This document shows, one piece after another, positions 11,201-22,139 of a DNA stretch of 64,000 nucleotides. The notes beneath the pieces are model-generated. The model was not told where the DNA came from and made no database searches. It saw only the letters and a list, made by a program, of their open reading frames with translations. The DNA is from Sanderia malayensis (taxonomy: Eukaryota; Cnidaria; Scyphozoa; Semaeostomeae; Pelagiidae). Position numbers and translations under genes: made by a program. The stretch lies in NCBI GenBank assembly GCA_013076295.1, contig RQOL01000658.1, forward strand, positions 3,102,353 through 3,166,352, read 5' to 3'. Each line of letters starts with the position of its first letter. Position 1 is the first letter of the stretch.

Positions 11201-14200
11201 GGGCTTAGGGTATGATACAATGCAGCAAGAGTAGTTCGAAATCGTACGCTACGCATGAGAGAGGTACAAACCCCAAAGGCAATATGGACAACAGCGATTG
11301 GGATAAAATGCGTGAAAAAGGCTAATAGCACGTAAATTCATTTTTTACGAGCCCCTTTCTTCAAGTAAATAATGTTGCTCTCTTAATCAGACCCTTGGGG
11401 TCACCAAGCAAAATGGAACTATGTCAAAATGCGTTTTTGTAAAGACAATCTTGTTCGGGGGGAGGGGGGTGTGGAGGGTGCGTGCAGGATTTGCGAAAGT
11501 TGCGTCCCAGGGCTTTTGTCGCTTATTTTAGGTTCCCGTATGTAATATCTTTGAAGTTGTTAGCGAGAGGGAGTCAGCACACGACTACATTCTGTTGTAA
11601 CTGTATCTTGACTGATTCAATATTACATTACATTCTTACTTATTACATGATTACGTAACATGCTGTGCATGCTGTGTGCACGTGAGGTATTGCATGAACA
11701 CTACATCCCTCCCTTACTTGGGATTAAATAAACAAAATACAAGTAATCATGAAATCAAATTATTAGGCTAAAAAGAAAAGATGACACGTCCATTGTTAAG
11801 TTACGAATAGCTCGTTGTTGCTATTTTCCACGTTGGCTTGTTGTAGTCGTTTGTTGTTTCTTCGTTCTGTCTGTGCTGGAGTCGACACTCCCTTCTCTTC
11901 CGCTTCACTGTCAACTTCTTTCTTCTCGCATTCTTGAGTTTGTTTGATTTCGATATTTCGACATGTTTGTCTTGAATGTCTTGTTTCTGCTTGTTGTGGC
12001 TCGATATCTTTGTTTGTAATGGTAACCATCCTTTTTTTCTTTTACGTGTGGTGCAAACAGCATTGGACTGACTTCTGGCGTTGTTTCTTCTCGGACAATT
12101 TTGAGTGACTCCACCAGCCTCAGCATTTCATTTCTCGTGAGCTGGCCACTCGGGAGATACTAGCATCTTTATCTGATCTAGCAACCCTTTTCCATCGCTT
12201 TTAAATGACTACACCAGCACCAGCACTCTGTGGCCTGGCCATTTGGGTATTTGCGATACTACCAGCATCTTCTCTTTGAGATCTGGCAACCCTTCCATCA
12301 CATTTTGAATGTTGACACTAGCGCCATCTTCGTGTGGCCTAGCCATTCGGGATCGTGTGATTCTGCCAGCATCTTTTCTTTGAGACCTGGCAACCCTTAT
12401 CTTGTCTGCTTCCGAAATAAAAGCCATGAAATAGCTGTTTGGCTTTATCCACGTTTTTCTTCATTGTTGGTTTATCCTCGTCGCCATTGTAATATCTTTG
12501 AAGTTGTTAGTACGGTGGCCCACAAGTGTCAAGGCAAAACTTTCTTTCTCAAGGCAAAAATTTCTTTCTCAAAGCAAAACTTTGTTTCTCAAGGCAAAAC
12601 TTTCTGTTTCAAGGCAAAACTTTCTTTCTGAAGGCAAAACTTTCTTTCTCAAGACAAAACTCTCTTTCTCAAGGCAAAACTTTCTTTTTCAAGACAAAAC
12701 TTTCTGTTATCAAGGTATTTACATGAAGTACTACACTAGGGTTCCAAAAGTATTGCAACACCTGATGAAAAATGGCGTCTAGAAGTGGCTCGAGGCCTGA
12801 GCAAGAAAATTTACATAACGATGTGACTGCCAAACGGGTTTCAATAGCGAATTTCTTTAGCAGAAATATACTCAAAATTTCATACATTTTCAAATGAAAA
12901 CATAATTTAAACTATATCATTTTGTTTTAACATAATATTAAAAGAAAACTGCGAAGAGGTCCCTTGAAAAATGTTCACAAAAATTTATCGAAGTGGAGTA
13001 ATTAAAACGCCAATAATTATAATTTCTTTCACTCAAAGCCACGCAAATTCTCTCTCATTTAAAGCAGAATGTTTTAAAATTTTGAAAAATATAAAAAATT
13101 TTCATAAAACTGTCTTGACCTTTTAGAATTCAAGGTTTAAGTCTTTCTTTACAACTTGAAAAGCACATGTTTTGTTTTAATTACTCCACTTCGATAAATT
13201 TTTGTGAACATTTTTCAAGGGACCTCTTCGCAGTTTTCTTTTAATATTATGTTAAAACAAAATGATATAGTTTAAATTATGTTTTCATTTGAAAATGTAT
13301 GAAATTTTGAGTATATTTCTGCTAAAGAAATTCGCTATTGAAACCCGTTTGGCAGTCACATCGTTATGTAAATTTTCTTGCTCAGGCCTCGAGCCACTTC
13401 TAGACGCCATTTTTCATCAGGTGTTGCAATACTTTTGGATGGAACCCTAGTGTAGTACTTCATGTAAATACCTTGATAACAGAAAGTTTTGTCTTGAAAA
13501 AGAAAGTTTTGCCTTGAGAAGGAAATTTTTGCCTTGAGAAAAAAAGTTTTGTCTTGAAAAAGAAAGTTTTGCCTTGAGAAAGAAATTTTTGCCTTGAGAA
13601 AAAAAGTTTTGCCTTGGAAAAGAAAGTTTTGCCTTGAGAAAGAAAGTTTTGCCTTGAGAAAGAAAGTTTTGCCTTGACACTTGTGGGCCACCGTATGTTA
13701 GCGAGAGGGAGTCAGCACACGACTACATTCTGTTTTAACTGTATCTTGACTGATTCAATATTACATTACATTCTTACTTATTACATGATTACGTAACATG
13801 CTGTGCATGCTGTGTGCACGTGAGGTATTGCATGAACACTACACCGTACAACCGTGAAAATGTCCTTTTGCAAGAGACGTCATTCTACAGAAACACCTTT
13901 CTAAAAAAACTACCTGTTTTCAAGAAAATCTCCCCAAAAAGGTACTCTATATAAAGAGGATTTCCAAGGGAGTGGTGTAGACAGAGTGAGGTATATAAAA
14001 AGCAGCCATGAAAATAATTACCTTATTTTTCGAGTAAAATAACGGGGAGAAAATGGACAATCTGGCTGCCTCTTCAACACACGAAATCGCTTCTAACAAA
14101 GGGTGATTTCCATGAAGCTCAAACTGCGACGTCATGTGGTTTAAGAAATCATTCAATGACATATATTGAAAGCAATCGGCCAAGAGCGACAAACTAGACG

Positions 14201-17200
14201 CCCACCCCTTTGTATCAACCTTGGGCAGGCCTCTGAACCCAATTATTGATTTGATGAGATATTTTGCTGCTTCCACCCACAGCCCGAGTGCTCTAAAGAT
14301 GTCGCCCTTGATTTGGATGCAAACTGATGATATGAGGTCGTAATCAGATGCTTTTTGATATTTCCATCGTCCGATCTGCTTCTCATTTTGTATCAATGTG
14401 CTTAGGATCTTCTCTGCACCTGATAAACAATGCAATAACAGCATTAATCTCGTCACTAGTACCCTCCTCCAGCTTGGTTTGTATCGGATTAACTCGTAAC
14501 ACGAGTTTCCATTGATGTTCTGCATACGTAGTTATGTTAATAGAGTTTTGATATACCTGATTCTCAGTCAGGTGTTTATGTATCAGGTGTTTATGTATCA
14601 AATACCGTCATAGGCGCCGACTTTTATTTTTCCCAGGGGGGGCTCAAAATTGAAAAAAAAATTGGAAAAATAAAAAGGTAAAAAAACTCCCTGTCACTTT
14701 TAATAACGTACAATATACATATGTATTATGTATAATAAAACACAAAACATTGCAATGAAACAAATATAACATCATGGTCTACAGTATCATCAGTTCAATT
14801 CTTTGATTAGTGTTTCTTCAATAAGATAAACGTGTTTTTTCAGATCCCAAACAAAATTCCCAGGGGGGGGCTAAGCCCCCCATAGAAATTTCCAGAGGGG
14901 GCTCGAGCCCCCAAGCCCCCACGTAGTCGGCGCCTATGAATACCATTCTTTGAAACTTTCCGATATTTTCATCCATCCATCCATCCATCCATCCATCCAA
15001 GGTCAGGTCAAGTCGGGGTCATGTGCATCACAGTTTTTCAATCATTTTGTTAAATCAGAACCAGAAACACCCCTTATAGTGTTGCGTTACTGCATGTGTT
15101 GCACATACTTGCAGCACCGATGAGATGTGTGCTAAAACTCGGGGTATCCAGTGCTGACTGTTAATTGTTTGTAATTATCTCTTAAATGTCTCCTGTGACC
15201 TCACAAAAACACTCTCTAACCTTAACTTCGTACACTCTTAAACCTGACATGTCAAATAAGATACAAATGTGAACCATACCTTGCAAATCTCCCTCATTTT
15301 TCTTCAACCTCGCTTCCCTTACGATCACTTGCGGTGCTATGGCAGTCGTTTTGCTGTTCCGTCTGATATAAGCAGCAATAGATATCGTCCCTTTTGACGT
15401 GCCTTGCCAATACGTAAATCTGTCCATGAGAAATACCAAACTTGCAGCAGCTTCGTAATTGCCAATCATCAATGCACTATGCAAGCATTCCTGTTCATGG
15501 AAACATAACGGAATGTGACGTAACGAATAAATGCCCCGGTTCCATTCTGCGATAGGTTCACTTGAATTGGGGTAAAAAGAAGCTTTTATTTAATCTTACA
15601 ACATCGAGAATAAGAGTGTCTATTAAATGGTTGGCTTGTGAGAAATATGTGTTTTAGAAGTGGTTCATTCTGACTAAGACGTGGAATACCGCAAAAGATT
15701 TATTAAGCCACTCCTTTGATTTTGAAATTAGCCCCCCTGGGGGGCTTAAAAGAGTCTTTACGGTGTTCTTCGGAGTTTATTTGCTGATACAAGGGTGTGT
15801 CTGGTTAGGCTACGTTATAGAGAATCGTTGCACCTCCTCCAAGTTGAAAGCAAAGCTGACCTGTAATATATCAATTTCTTTGAGATCCGAATATTCATTG
15901 GTTCGATGGATAATGTCTTTCAGGTTGTAGCTTTGATTTACATCAATCTTATCTTTATACTGCCTGCAGAACAATTTAAATGCACGTGGAAACTTTGAAC
16001 ATATCTTATCCTATTCCTACCTTCCATCGTTGAAATTAAAGGATGAATTCTCGATTCAAAGGGGGCATCATGAAATCAACCCCCTCCCCCCTATACTTAC
16101 CACATTTCTGGAATAAAAGGCCACACATGGTTCTCTGCATCTGACAATAAGTTAATCAACCTCACTGGCAAGACTTCTTTCCATAGATCCAGTGCAGTTG
16201 GATGACCATCAACGTATTGTTGAAGGAAGTTGTGGCAAGTTATGTTTTGCACGATTATCCTGACGCAATCAGGCATACCAATGAAATCATGATTTGCATT
16301 GTTCTGCTTGAAAACGAGACCAAGTGTTTGCAAGTATTTGAAACTGGCATCAGACTTGATTGGTAATGGCATTCTCACGGATGCAATGCTGAATAGCATT
16401 TGTCTATCTTGCTGGCTTAATACCGTAATGACACCAAGCATTGTTGCTTCGATTAATTCATTTCTTGAGCTTCGATTAGCGTCTGACATGGAGCGAAGTC
16501 TCGAGACGAGGTCAGAGGCAGAAACGAGACCGCAGTCAATTGATTTGGAAACAACAGAAGCAAAGAACGACCCAAGAAAGTTTGCCAAGGTCAGCAACAA
16601 ATCCATATCCATTAATTGGGGCAAATTTGACAGCTGCGTGTGTTCAGCAATTTCTGCTACGCTTGAAAATTTGCAATCCGGAATTTCGAAAATCCATGGA
16701 GGATTTTTTTCCTCGTAAATCTTAATTACAGAGTTGGAATCACAAGATGCGAGCACAACCAGATATTCGTCGTTTGCATAATCATCATCACTTATTAGGG
16801 AGTTTATATCAATATCTTCAGAAACCTGGTCAAAATCGTCAAGAATAAGCAATCGACAGTGGAGAAGAACATTTCTTGCGGCCTTGAGTTTCATGTCTCT
16901 ATTGATATCAGCTTTATTCAAAACAGAATATGTATCCCGCATTTCCCATTCCTTTGCCTTCAAGGCGAAAAACTGAAATATGGATTCCCAGGTTGAATAA
17001 CGGTCAAGATGTAGGAACCATATGTTTCGAGTAGGGACAATTTCGGTCTTTGACATTTCATCTGAAATACATTTTATTGCAGTTGTTTTGCCACTCGCAT
17101 AGCCACCGCGAATGATAAACGAAGCTTTATGTCTCCGCTGCCGTTCAGATTGAAAAACCTCTTGTATTTTATTACAGACGTTCTTTGTTAAAGACGCGAC

Positions 17201-17326
17201 GTCTGAAAGTAACTTCGTAGGCCCTCCATCGCCAGTTGGCCTAACCACTTCAGTTCTTCTTTGAGACGGCACAAGTTTATTGATTTCATTCCATCCATTC
17301 ATTCTGATTTTATAATCTGAAGACAT
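8295..17326 (-). CDS. STAND-ATPase/ALPK1-like alpha-kinase, gene B (complete)
   Basis: Eight exons in transcript order: 17326-16101, 15963-15861, 15490-15280, 14419-14022, 11060-9866, 9438-9279, 9191-9055 and 8719-8295. They sum to 3855 nt (1284 residues) with consistent phases. Exon 1 encodes a P-loop ATPase: Walker A GGYASGKT (74-81), Walker B LLILDDFD (159-166), then helical and winged-helix-like segments as in STAND/NACHT proteins. It ends with VWPFIPEMW, which continues as QYK and matches WPFVPEKWQYK near the start of human ALPK1. Residues about 410-700 are the ALPK1 helical sensor half (SLVFLMDRFTYW, IAPQVIVREARL, VCIQIKGDIFRALGLW). A Ser/Thr/Asp-rich linker follows. Residues about 1045-1284 are the alpha-kinase (YLGKQYKK, VDIQGW, LTDPQIH, GTANRG, HSKCNEIC). 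The start is the first ATG in the exon, but an upstream exon cannot be excluded. Human ALPK1 has no ATPase domain. Confidence 0.9.
9480..9800. repeat. Purine-rich intronic minisatellite
   Basis: Irregular units of about 18-20 bp are built from GTGTACAAGAAGAT, GTGTAAAAGAAGAT and ATGAAGATGTAAAAGAAGAT. They lie in the kinase B intron between exons 5 and 6. The strand bias (G/A on plus, C/T on the transcribed minus strand) gives the pre-mRNA a pyrimidine-rich tract. Confidence 0.8.
11541..13843 (-). mobile_element. Miniature non-autonomous LTR retrotransposon (TRIM-like)
   Basis: It lies in the kinase B intron between exons 4 and 5. The LTRs start TGTAGTGTTC and end GATATTACA on the minus strand. 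The 3' LTR is 11541-11705 (165 bp). The 5' LTR is 13843-12488 and is split by the foldback element at 12511-13695. A 5-bp duplication CCGTA flanks the whole element (11536-11540 and 13844-13848). Next to the 5' LTR, on the minus strand, is TGGCGACGAGG (12486-12476), the complement of a tRNA-Ser 3' end, as primer-binding site. A purine tract AAGTAAGGGAGGGA abuts the 3' LTR (11719-11706). The internal region is only about 780 bp, with short open frames and no reverse transcriptase, so it must move in trans. The serine-tRNA primer suggests a Gypsy-type parent. Confidence 0.9.
12511..13695. mobile_element. Foldback DNA element with about 0.5-kb inverted arms
   Basis: The ends are TACGGTGGCCCACAAGTGTC and its reverse complement. 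Each arm has about nine copies of a 20-bp unit (AAGGCAAAACTTTCTTTCTC and variants), then about 300 bp of unique sequence repeated in reverse in the other arm, around a centre of about 160 bp (near 13010-13170). The insertion site shows a 6-bp duplication TGTTAG (12505-12510 and 13696-13701) inside the LTR of the host element. There is no transposase. A 6-bp duplication is seen in only a few superfamilies (Polinton, IS3EU), so I leave it unclassified. Confidence 0.9.
14607..14938. mobile_element. MITE with GGCGCCGAC termini in kinase B intron
   Basis: Terminal inverted repeat GTCATAGGCGCCGACT / AGTCGGCGCCTATG, with G-rich (CCCAGGGGGGG) subterminal tracts in both arms. The sequence AATACC occurs on both sides (14601-14606 and 14939-14944) and may be the target duplication. 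It lies between exons 3 and 4 of kinase gene B. Superfamily is uncertain. Confidence 0.75.
14970..15000. repeat. (ATCC)n microsatellite
   Basis: A short run of the tetranucleotide CATC/ATCC next to the MITE in the kinase B intron. Confidence 0.9.
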
Positions 17327-18492
17327 GAATAACCAAGCTTGCAATTTAAGATATTTTCACACTTAAAATCGCCTTGAAAGGGAGTTCAACTGAATCCCAA
17401 ATCTGAAACTGAAAACTGAAAACAAAAGGTTAAAGCAGGAAGTTCTGTTTTCTAGGAACCAACTATAACAGACCTATTGTACAGCGGTCTTCTATTATCA
17501 ATATACTGTCACCTTGTCTTTTCCCTACATCCCCCCTTTGTCCCCCCGTTTCTCGTTCCCCTCCCTGCTCTCCAAATGCGTGTTAGGCCGTGTTGCAGAA
17601 TGTAGCTTTCTTGAACCAGTAAAAATTTGCAAGCGCGTTTTAATTTCAATACTCAATTGGAAAACTTTTTTTTCAAATAAGATTTAAATTCATAGCTGTG
17701 TAGTGAAGAATTGCTCGTTTGTTCGGATAATGTTGAATTTGTGAAAGTTGTAATGTAAAACCAAACGAGGCTTTGTTTATCTATCTTAAGATTTAACCGA
17801 TTTTCAATAAAGGAAAGAACATATGCATACATTGGTTCAGTCTTCAAACTTTGGCAAAACGAAACCACGGAAAAGCAGATTTGCGCAAAGTAGAATTGGT
17901 GGCATCGAGTACACTTCTTTAAAACTAAATCAAAGAGACAGAAGGTAGCACAATTATATTGAAATCATATAAATCAGAAAAGTGCTCTGCATGATCTCCA
18001 TGCAAAAATAAACAACCGAAAGTATCTTCTTGCTTCATATTGATTAAATAAAGTATCAAACATAATCATTGCAAAAACTAAATAGAGTGAAGGAAAATCG
18101 AAAAATGAGTAATATCTCAGCTGATACAAGTCACAAAAAGTGTTTTAAAAATGAAGAAAGGTGCTGGTTCGATTTGTTCAACCCTGCTTCCTGAAACTGC
18201 GAGCCCTATGAATCAAGGCCACCTTTTGCATACGCGCAGCTAGTGCGGCCACATTGAGGTACCTTATCAATCTGTAGATATAAAGCAAAAGCCATTATCC
18301 ACAATACCTGTGCATACGATTAAGCAAATCTTACCTTTATAACTTTAACATCATAGCTAGATAGGGCAAAAGAAAACGAAATTCTTAGTTCTCAAGCCAG
18401 GTAGTATTCAGATGCTTACCGGACAACTGCCCGGTTACTTGTACAGAAACAATTAAGTTTAGCTTTTGCGAGGAATGGTTTCACCAAATTAT

Positions 18493-19212
18493 TTAAAATT
18501 TCTTGAACCTTTTCCTCTTAGAAATTGCATCAGACAGGGCAGCCACGTGTTCTTGAACATCTTGCATGGACATTTGATGATATTTGGGTTTGGATTTTGC
18601 ATCTTCTTCTGGTTCATCCTCGTCATCTTCATCTTGCTCAATCTCTTCGGGGTCTTTCTCTATCGGATCATCCAAGGCTGATAAAAATGTAAACACGTTC
18701 CTTCATTTTGTTGCTACGTGTTGCAGCAAAACCCTTATCATCCACTTGTAAAGTTAAAGAATGGTCGTAAAATATAATAATCACATGCACTGGCTAAATT
18801 GGAAAACAGGTTAGAGTGTGAAATACATACAATAACAAGTAGAACCATAACAGAAGGACAAGAAAGATTATAGTTGAATAGGGTGGGGCAACAAATACTA
18901 AAGCAAAGGAAAATAGTATAACGTAATGAATGGACAACATAGAGTTTTGTGACAGAAGCAAATTATGTTCAAGTGTGTACCTTCATCAGCTTCATCCATT
19001 TCGTAAGGTTCATCAACTTCATTTTTGGCTGATGGTGCAGCTGAAAGAAGACAAGACATGAATTGACACTGCTTAATATTATCACGAGTTTTGGCACTTT
19101 CAAATCTGTGCCACACCTTACAAAATGAAACCAGAGAACAAACCTTAGCTGACATCTTACCATAAACTGCTGCAACCAAGAGGAAAAAAATGCCAAGAAG
19201 TTTGAGCGCCAT
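18493..19212 (-). pseudogene. Small secreted acidic protein, copy 1 (truncated)
   Basis: Exons 19212-19161, 19040-18981 and 18677-18493 encode 98 residues: signal peptide MALKLLGIFFLLVAAVYG, an acidic stretch rich in D/E (EEIEQDEDDEDE), then KSKPK and MSMQDVQEHVAAL. Compared with copy 2 it has lost an in-frame segment of about 27 codons that contains FCVC. It also has a one-base deletion near 18495 that gives TTT TAA. The former C-terminal coding sequence (CFCTSNRAV) follows out of frame. It may be a pseudogene or a shortened but expressed variant. The family is not recognised. Confidence 0.6.
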
Positions 19213-20381
19213 GTTTAACTGAAGAAGGGAAAATTTGTGACACGTTTTCCACAGAGCTTTCGTTTCTGCTTGACTGCCTGCTTGCACTAGCGTACCAACT
19301 ATGTCTGTCTAAAAATATTGTCGCTTTGCTATGATTATAAAGCTTAGTCAGAGTGATTCTTTGACCTAACAAAAAATAAAGAAATAATTTGAATAAAAGA
19401 ATTTTATACTTTATCGCATTTGGCAGTGCATAAGAACCACAGAATGTATTCTGATGACTTCAACATTGTTCAAAATTCTACAATTCCAAATTTGATTGTT
19501 TGTAAATGCGACCATTGTTTGTGTCAAGACAATGTTCCATTCCGCACAATGTAGCAACTATCGATAATGCTTCACCACAATTCTCCAGCGATTTCACGCA
19601 TGACCATTGCGAGCGGGGTACTGGGATGTAATGTAATGAGTCTACAACTCTCCTTTGTTGTCAACCAAATAAAACAAACCTATTGTACAGCGGTTTTGTA
19701 TGTTCAATATGTTGTCACCTTGTCTTTTTCTTGCATCTCCCTTCGTCCCCCCACACCTCATTCCCCTCCCTGCTCTAAGTTCGTTATTTCATTTGATTGA
19801 AGATAATTCTCCTGTGAACACCAAAGTATCTCCAAATCTGATCGGAAATATATCTCTGCGTTTCTTGGTGATTTCAGACGGAATCCCCCAACGTGAAAAG
19901 GCGGATTATAATGTCGTGCCCCTCCGCTGTCTCCTTCTCCCTATGTGCTGTCTCAGAGGGGCTACGAATGAAACGAACCCCCGGGCTTCCCCCTCTAAAT
20001 TAATTGCCAAACAGTAATTAAAGCATGCACTGACCAAACCAAATGCGTGTTAGGCCATGTTGCAGAATGTAGCTTTATTGAGCCAGTAAAAATTTGCAAG
20101 CGCGTTTTAATTTCAATTATGAAATGAAAAACGCTTTTTCAAATAGGATTTGAATTAGTTCATAGATGTGTAGTGTAGTGTAATGATCTCCATGCAAAAA
20201 TAAACAACCGAAAGTATATTCTTGCTTCATATTGATGAAAAAAAGTATCAAACATAATCATTGCAAAAACTAAATAGAGTGATGGAAAATAAAAAAATGA
20301 GTAATATCTCATCAGCTGATACAGGTTTGAAAAATCACAAAAAGTGTCTTAAAAATAAAGAAAGGTGTTGGTTCGACTTGT

Positions 20382-21519
20382 TCAACCGTGCTTCTTCTGT
20401 TTTTGAACTTGTACAATCAAGTACTTGAGACGTAAAGAAAAGGCCACCTTTTGTTTACGCGCAGCTATTGCGGCCGCATTGAGGTACCTCATCAATCTGT
20501 AAAGATAAAGCAAAAGCCATCATCCACAATACCTGTGCATACGATTAAGCAAATCTTACCTTCATCACTTTAATATCATAGCTAGATAGGACAAAAGAAA
20601 ACGAAATTCTTAATTCTCAAGCCAGGTAGTATTCAGATGCTTACCGGATAACTGCCCGGTTACTTGTACAGAAACAGCCAAGTTTAGCTTTTGCGAGGAA
20701 TGGTTTCACCAAATTATCTAAAAAATTCTTGAACTTTTTCTTCTTAGAACTTGCATCAGACAGGGCAGCCACGTGTTCTTCAACATCTTGCATGGACATT
20801 TCTTCATCACGATGTTCGCTATCACCAGCCGGTGGTTTTGCAGCCTTCTTGCATACACAGAACGAATGATAACCAAACAACGCATGAGATTTGGGTTTGG
20901 ATTTTGCATCTTCTTCTAGTTCATCCTCGTCATCTTCATCTTGCTCAATCTCTTCGGGGTCTTCCTCTATCGGATCATCCAAGACTGATAAAAATGTAAA
21001 CACGTTCCTTCATTTTGTTGCTACGTGTTGCAGCAAAACCCTTATCATCCACTTGTAAAGTTAAAGAATGGTCGTAAAATATAATAATCACATGCAATGG
21101 CTAAGTTGGAAAACAAGTTAGAGTATGAAATACATACAATAACAAGTAGAACCATAATAGAAGGACAAGAAAGATTATAGTTGAATAGGGTGGGGCAACA
21201 AATTTTAAAGCAAAGGAAAATAGTATAACGTAATGAATGGACAAAATAGAGTTTTGTGACAGAAGCAAATTATGTTCAAGTGTGTACCTTCATCAGCTTC
21301 ATCCATTTCGTAAGATTCATCAACTTCATTTTTGACTGATGGTGCAGCTGAAAGAAGACAAGACATGAGTTGACGCTGCTCGATATTATCACAAGTTTTG
21401 GCACTTTCAAATTTGTGCCACACCTTACAAAATGAAACCAGAGAACAAAGCTTAGCTGACATCTTACCATAAACTGCTGCAACCAAGAGGAAAAAAATGC
21501 CAAGAAGTTTGAGCGCCAT
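20382..21519 (-). CDS. Small secreted acidic/basic protein, copy 2 (intact)
   Basis: Exons 21519-21468, 21347-21288, 20984-20645 and 20496-20382 give 188 residues. A clear signal peptide (residues 1-18) is followed by an acidic propart (EEIEQDEDDEDELEEDAK). Next comes SFCVCKK, a second acidic patch, a lysine run (SKKKKFKNF), LVKPFLAKAKLGCFCTSN, and a basic tail (RKQKVAF, KQKKHG) ending in Gly. Four cysteines sit in two CxC pairs. The layout (signal, acidic pro region, basic tail) resembles secreted peptide precursors, but I recognise no family and assign no function. The last junction could instead include a 22-bp exon at 20560-20581, which would change the C-terminus to a short Cys-containing end. 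A truncated paralogue lies 1.9 kb downstream. Confidence 0.6.
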
Positions 21520-21946
21520 GTTTAACTGAAGAAGGGAAAAGTAGAAAATTAGTGACAAGTTTTCCACAGAGCTTTCGGTTCTGCTTGACCGCCTGCTTGC
21601 ACTAGCGTACCAACTATGTCTGTCTAAAAATATTGTCGCTTTGCTATGATTATAAAGCCCAGTCAGCCTGATTGTTTTGACCAAACAAAAAAAGAATAAT
21701 TTGAATAAAAATATTTTATACTTTACCGCATTTGGTAGTGCATAAGAACCACAGAATGTATCCTGCTGACTTCAATATTGTTCAAAATTCTACAATTCCA
21801 AATATGACTGTTTGTAAATGTGACCATTGTTTGTGTCAAGACAATGTTTTATTCAGCACAATGTAGCAACTATCCATAGCGCTCCAAGCACAATTCTTCA
21901 GTAATTTCAGGCATCACCAATCATCCCCATGCACTTTTCATACGTA

Positions 21947-22137
21947 CAGTCAACTCTGTCTAATTCGAACACCTTGGGAAAACGTGAAAATGTTCAAATT
22001 ACAAAAAGCTATAGAGGTATAGAGGTTTGTTTTATAAGAATTTGTTCATTAGTGATCCTTGAAGGGACAGATAATTTCATTCGAACGAATTAGATAGAGT
22101 TCGAATTACACGAGTTCGAGCTATGCAGATTTGACTG
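21947..22137. mobile_element. pogo/Tigger-like MITE
   Basis: This is a 191-bp element with ends CAGTCAACTCTG and CAGATTTGACTG, flanked by TA on each side, with AATTCGAAC-type words in both arms. It belongs to the same family as 287-600, with the shared interior word ATTAGTGATCCTTGAAG. Confidence 0.8.
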
Positions 22138-22139
22138 TA

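Noticed and set aside
12476..12486. tRNA-Ser gene fragment (CCTCGTCGCCA)
   Set aside because: It abuts an LTR end in the correct orientation with no cloverleaf around it, so it is a primer-binding site.
12498..12782. Open frames of KLSFSRQNFL repeats
   Set aside because: These are translations of the 20-bp subterminal repeats of the foldback element.
20560..20581. 22-bp micro-exon between exons 3 and 4 of secreted gene copy 2
   Set aside because: It has AG and GT borders, but including it closes the reading frame soon after. Skipping it leaves an open frame in exon 4 that ends at the same site in both copies. Kept only as an alternative.
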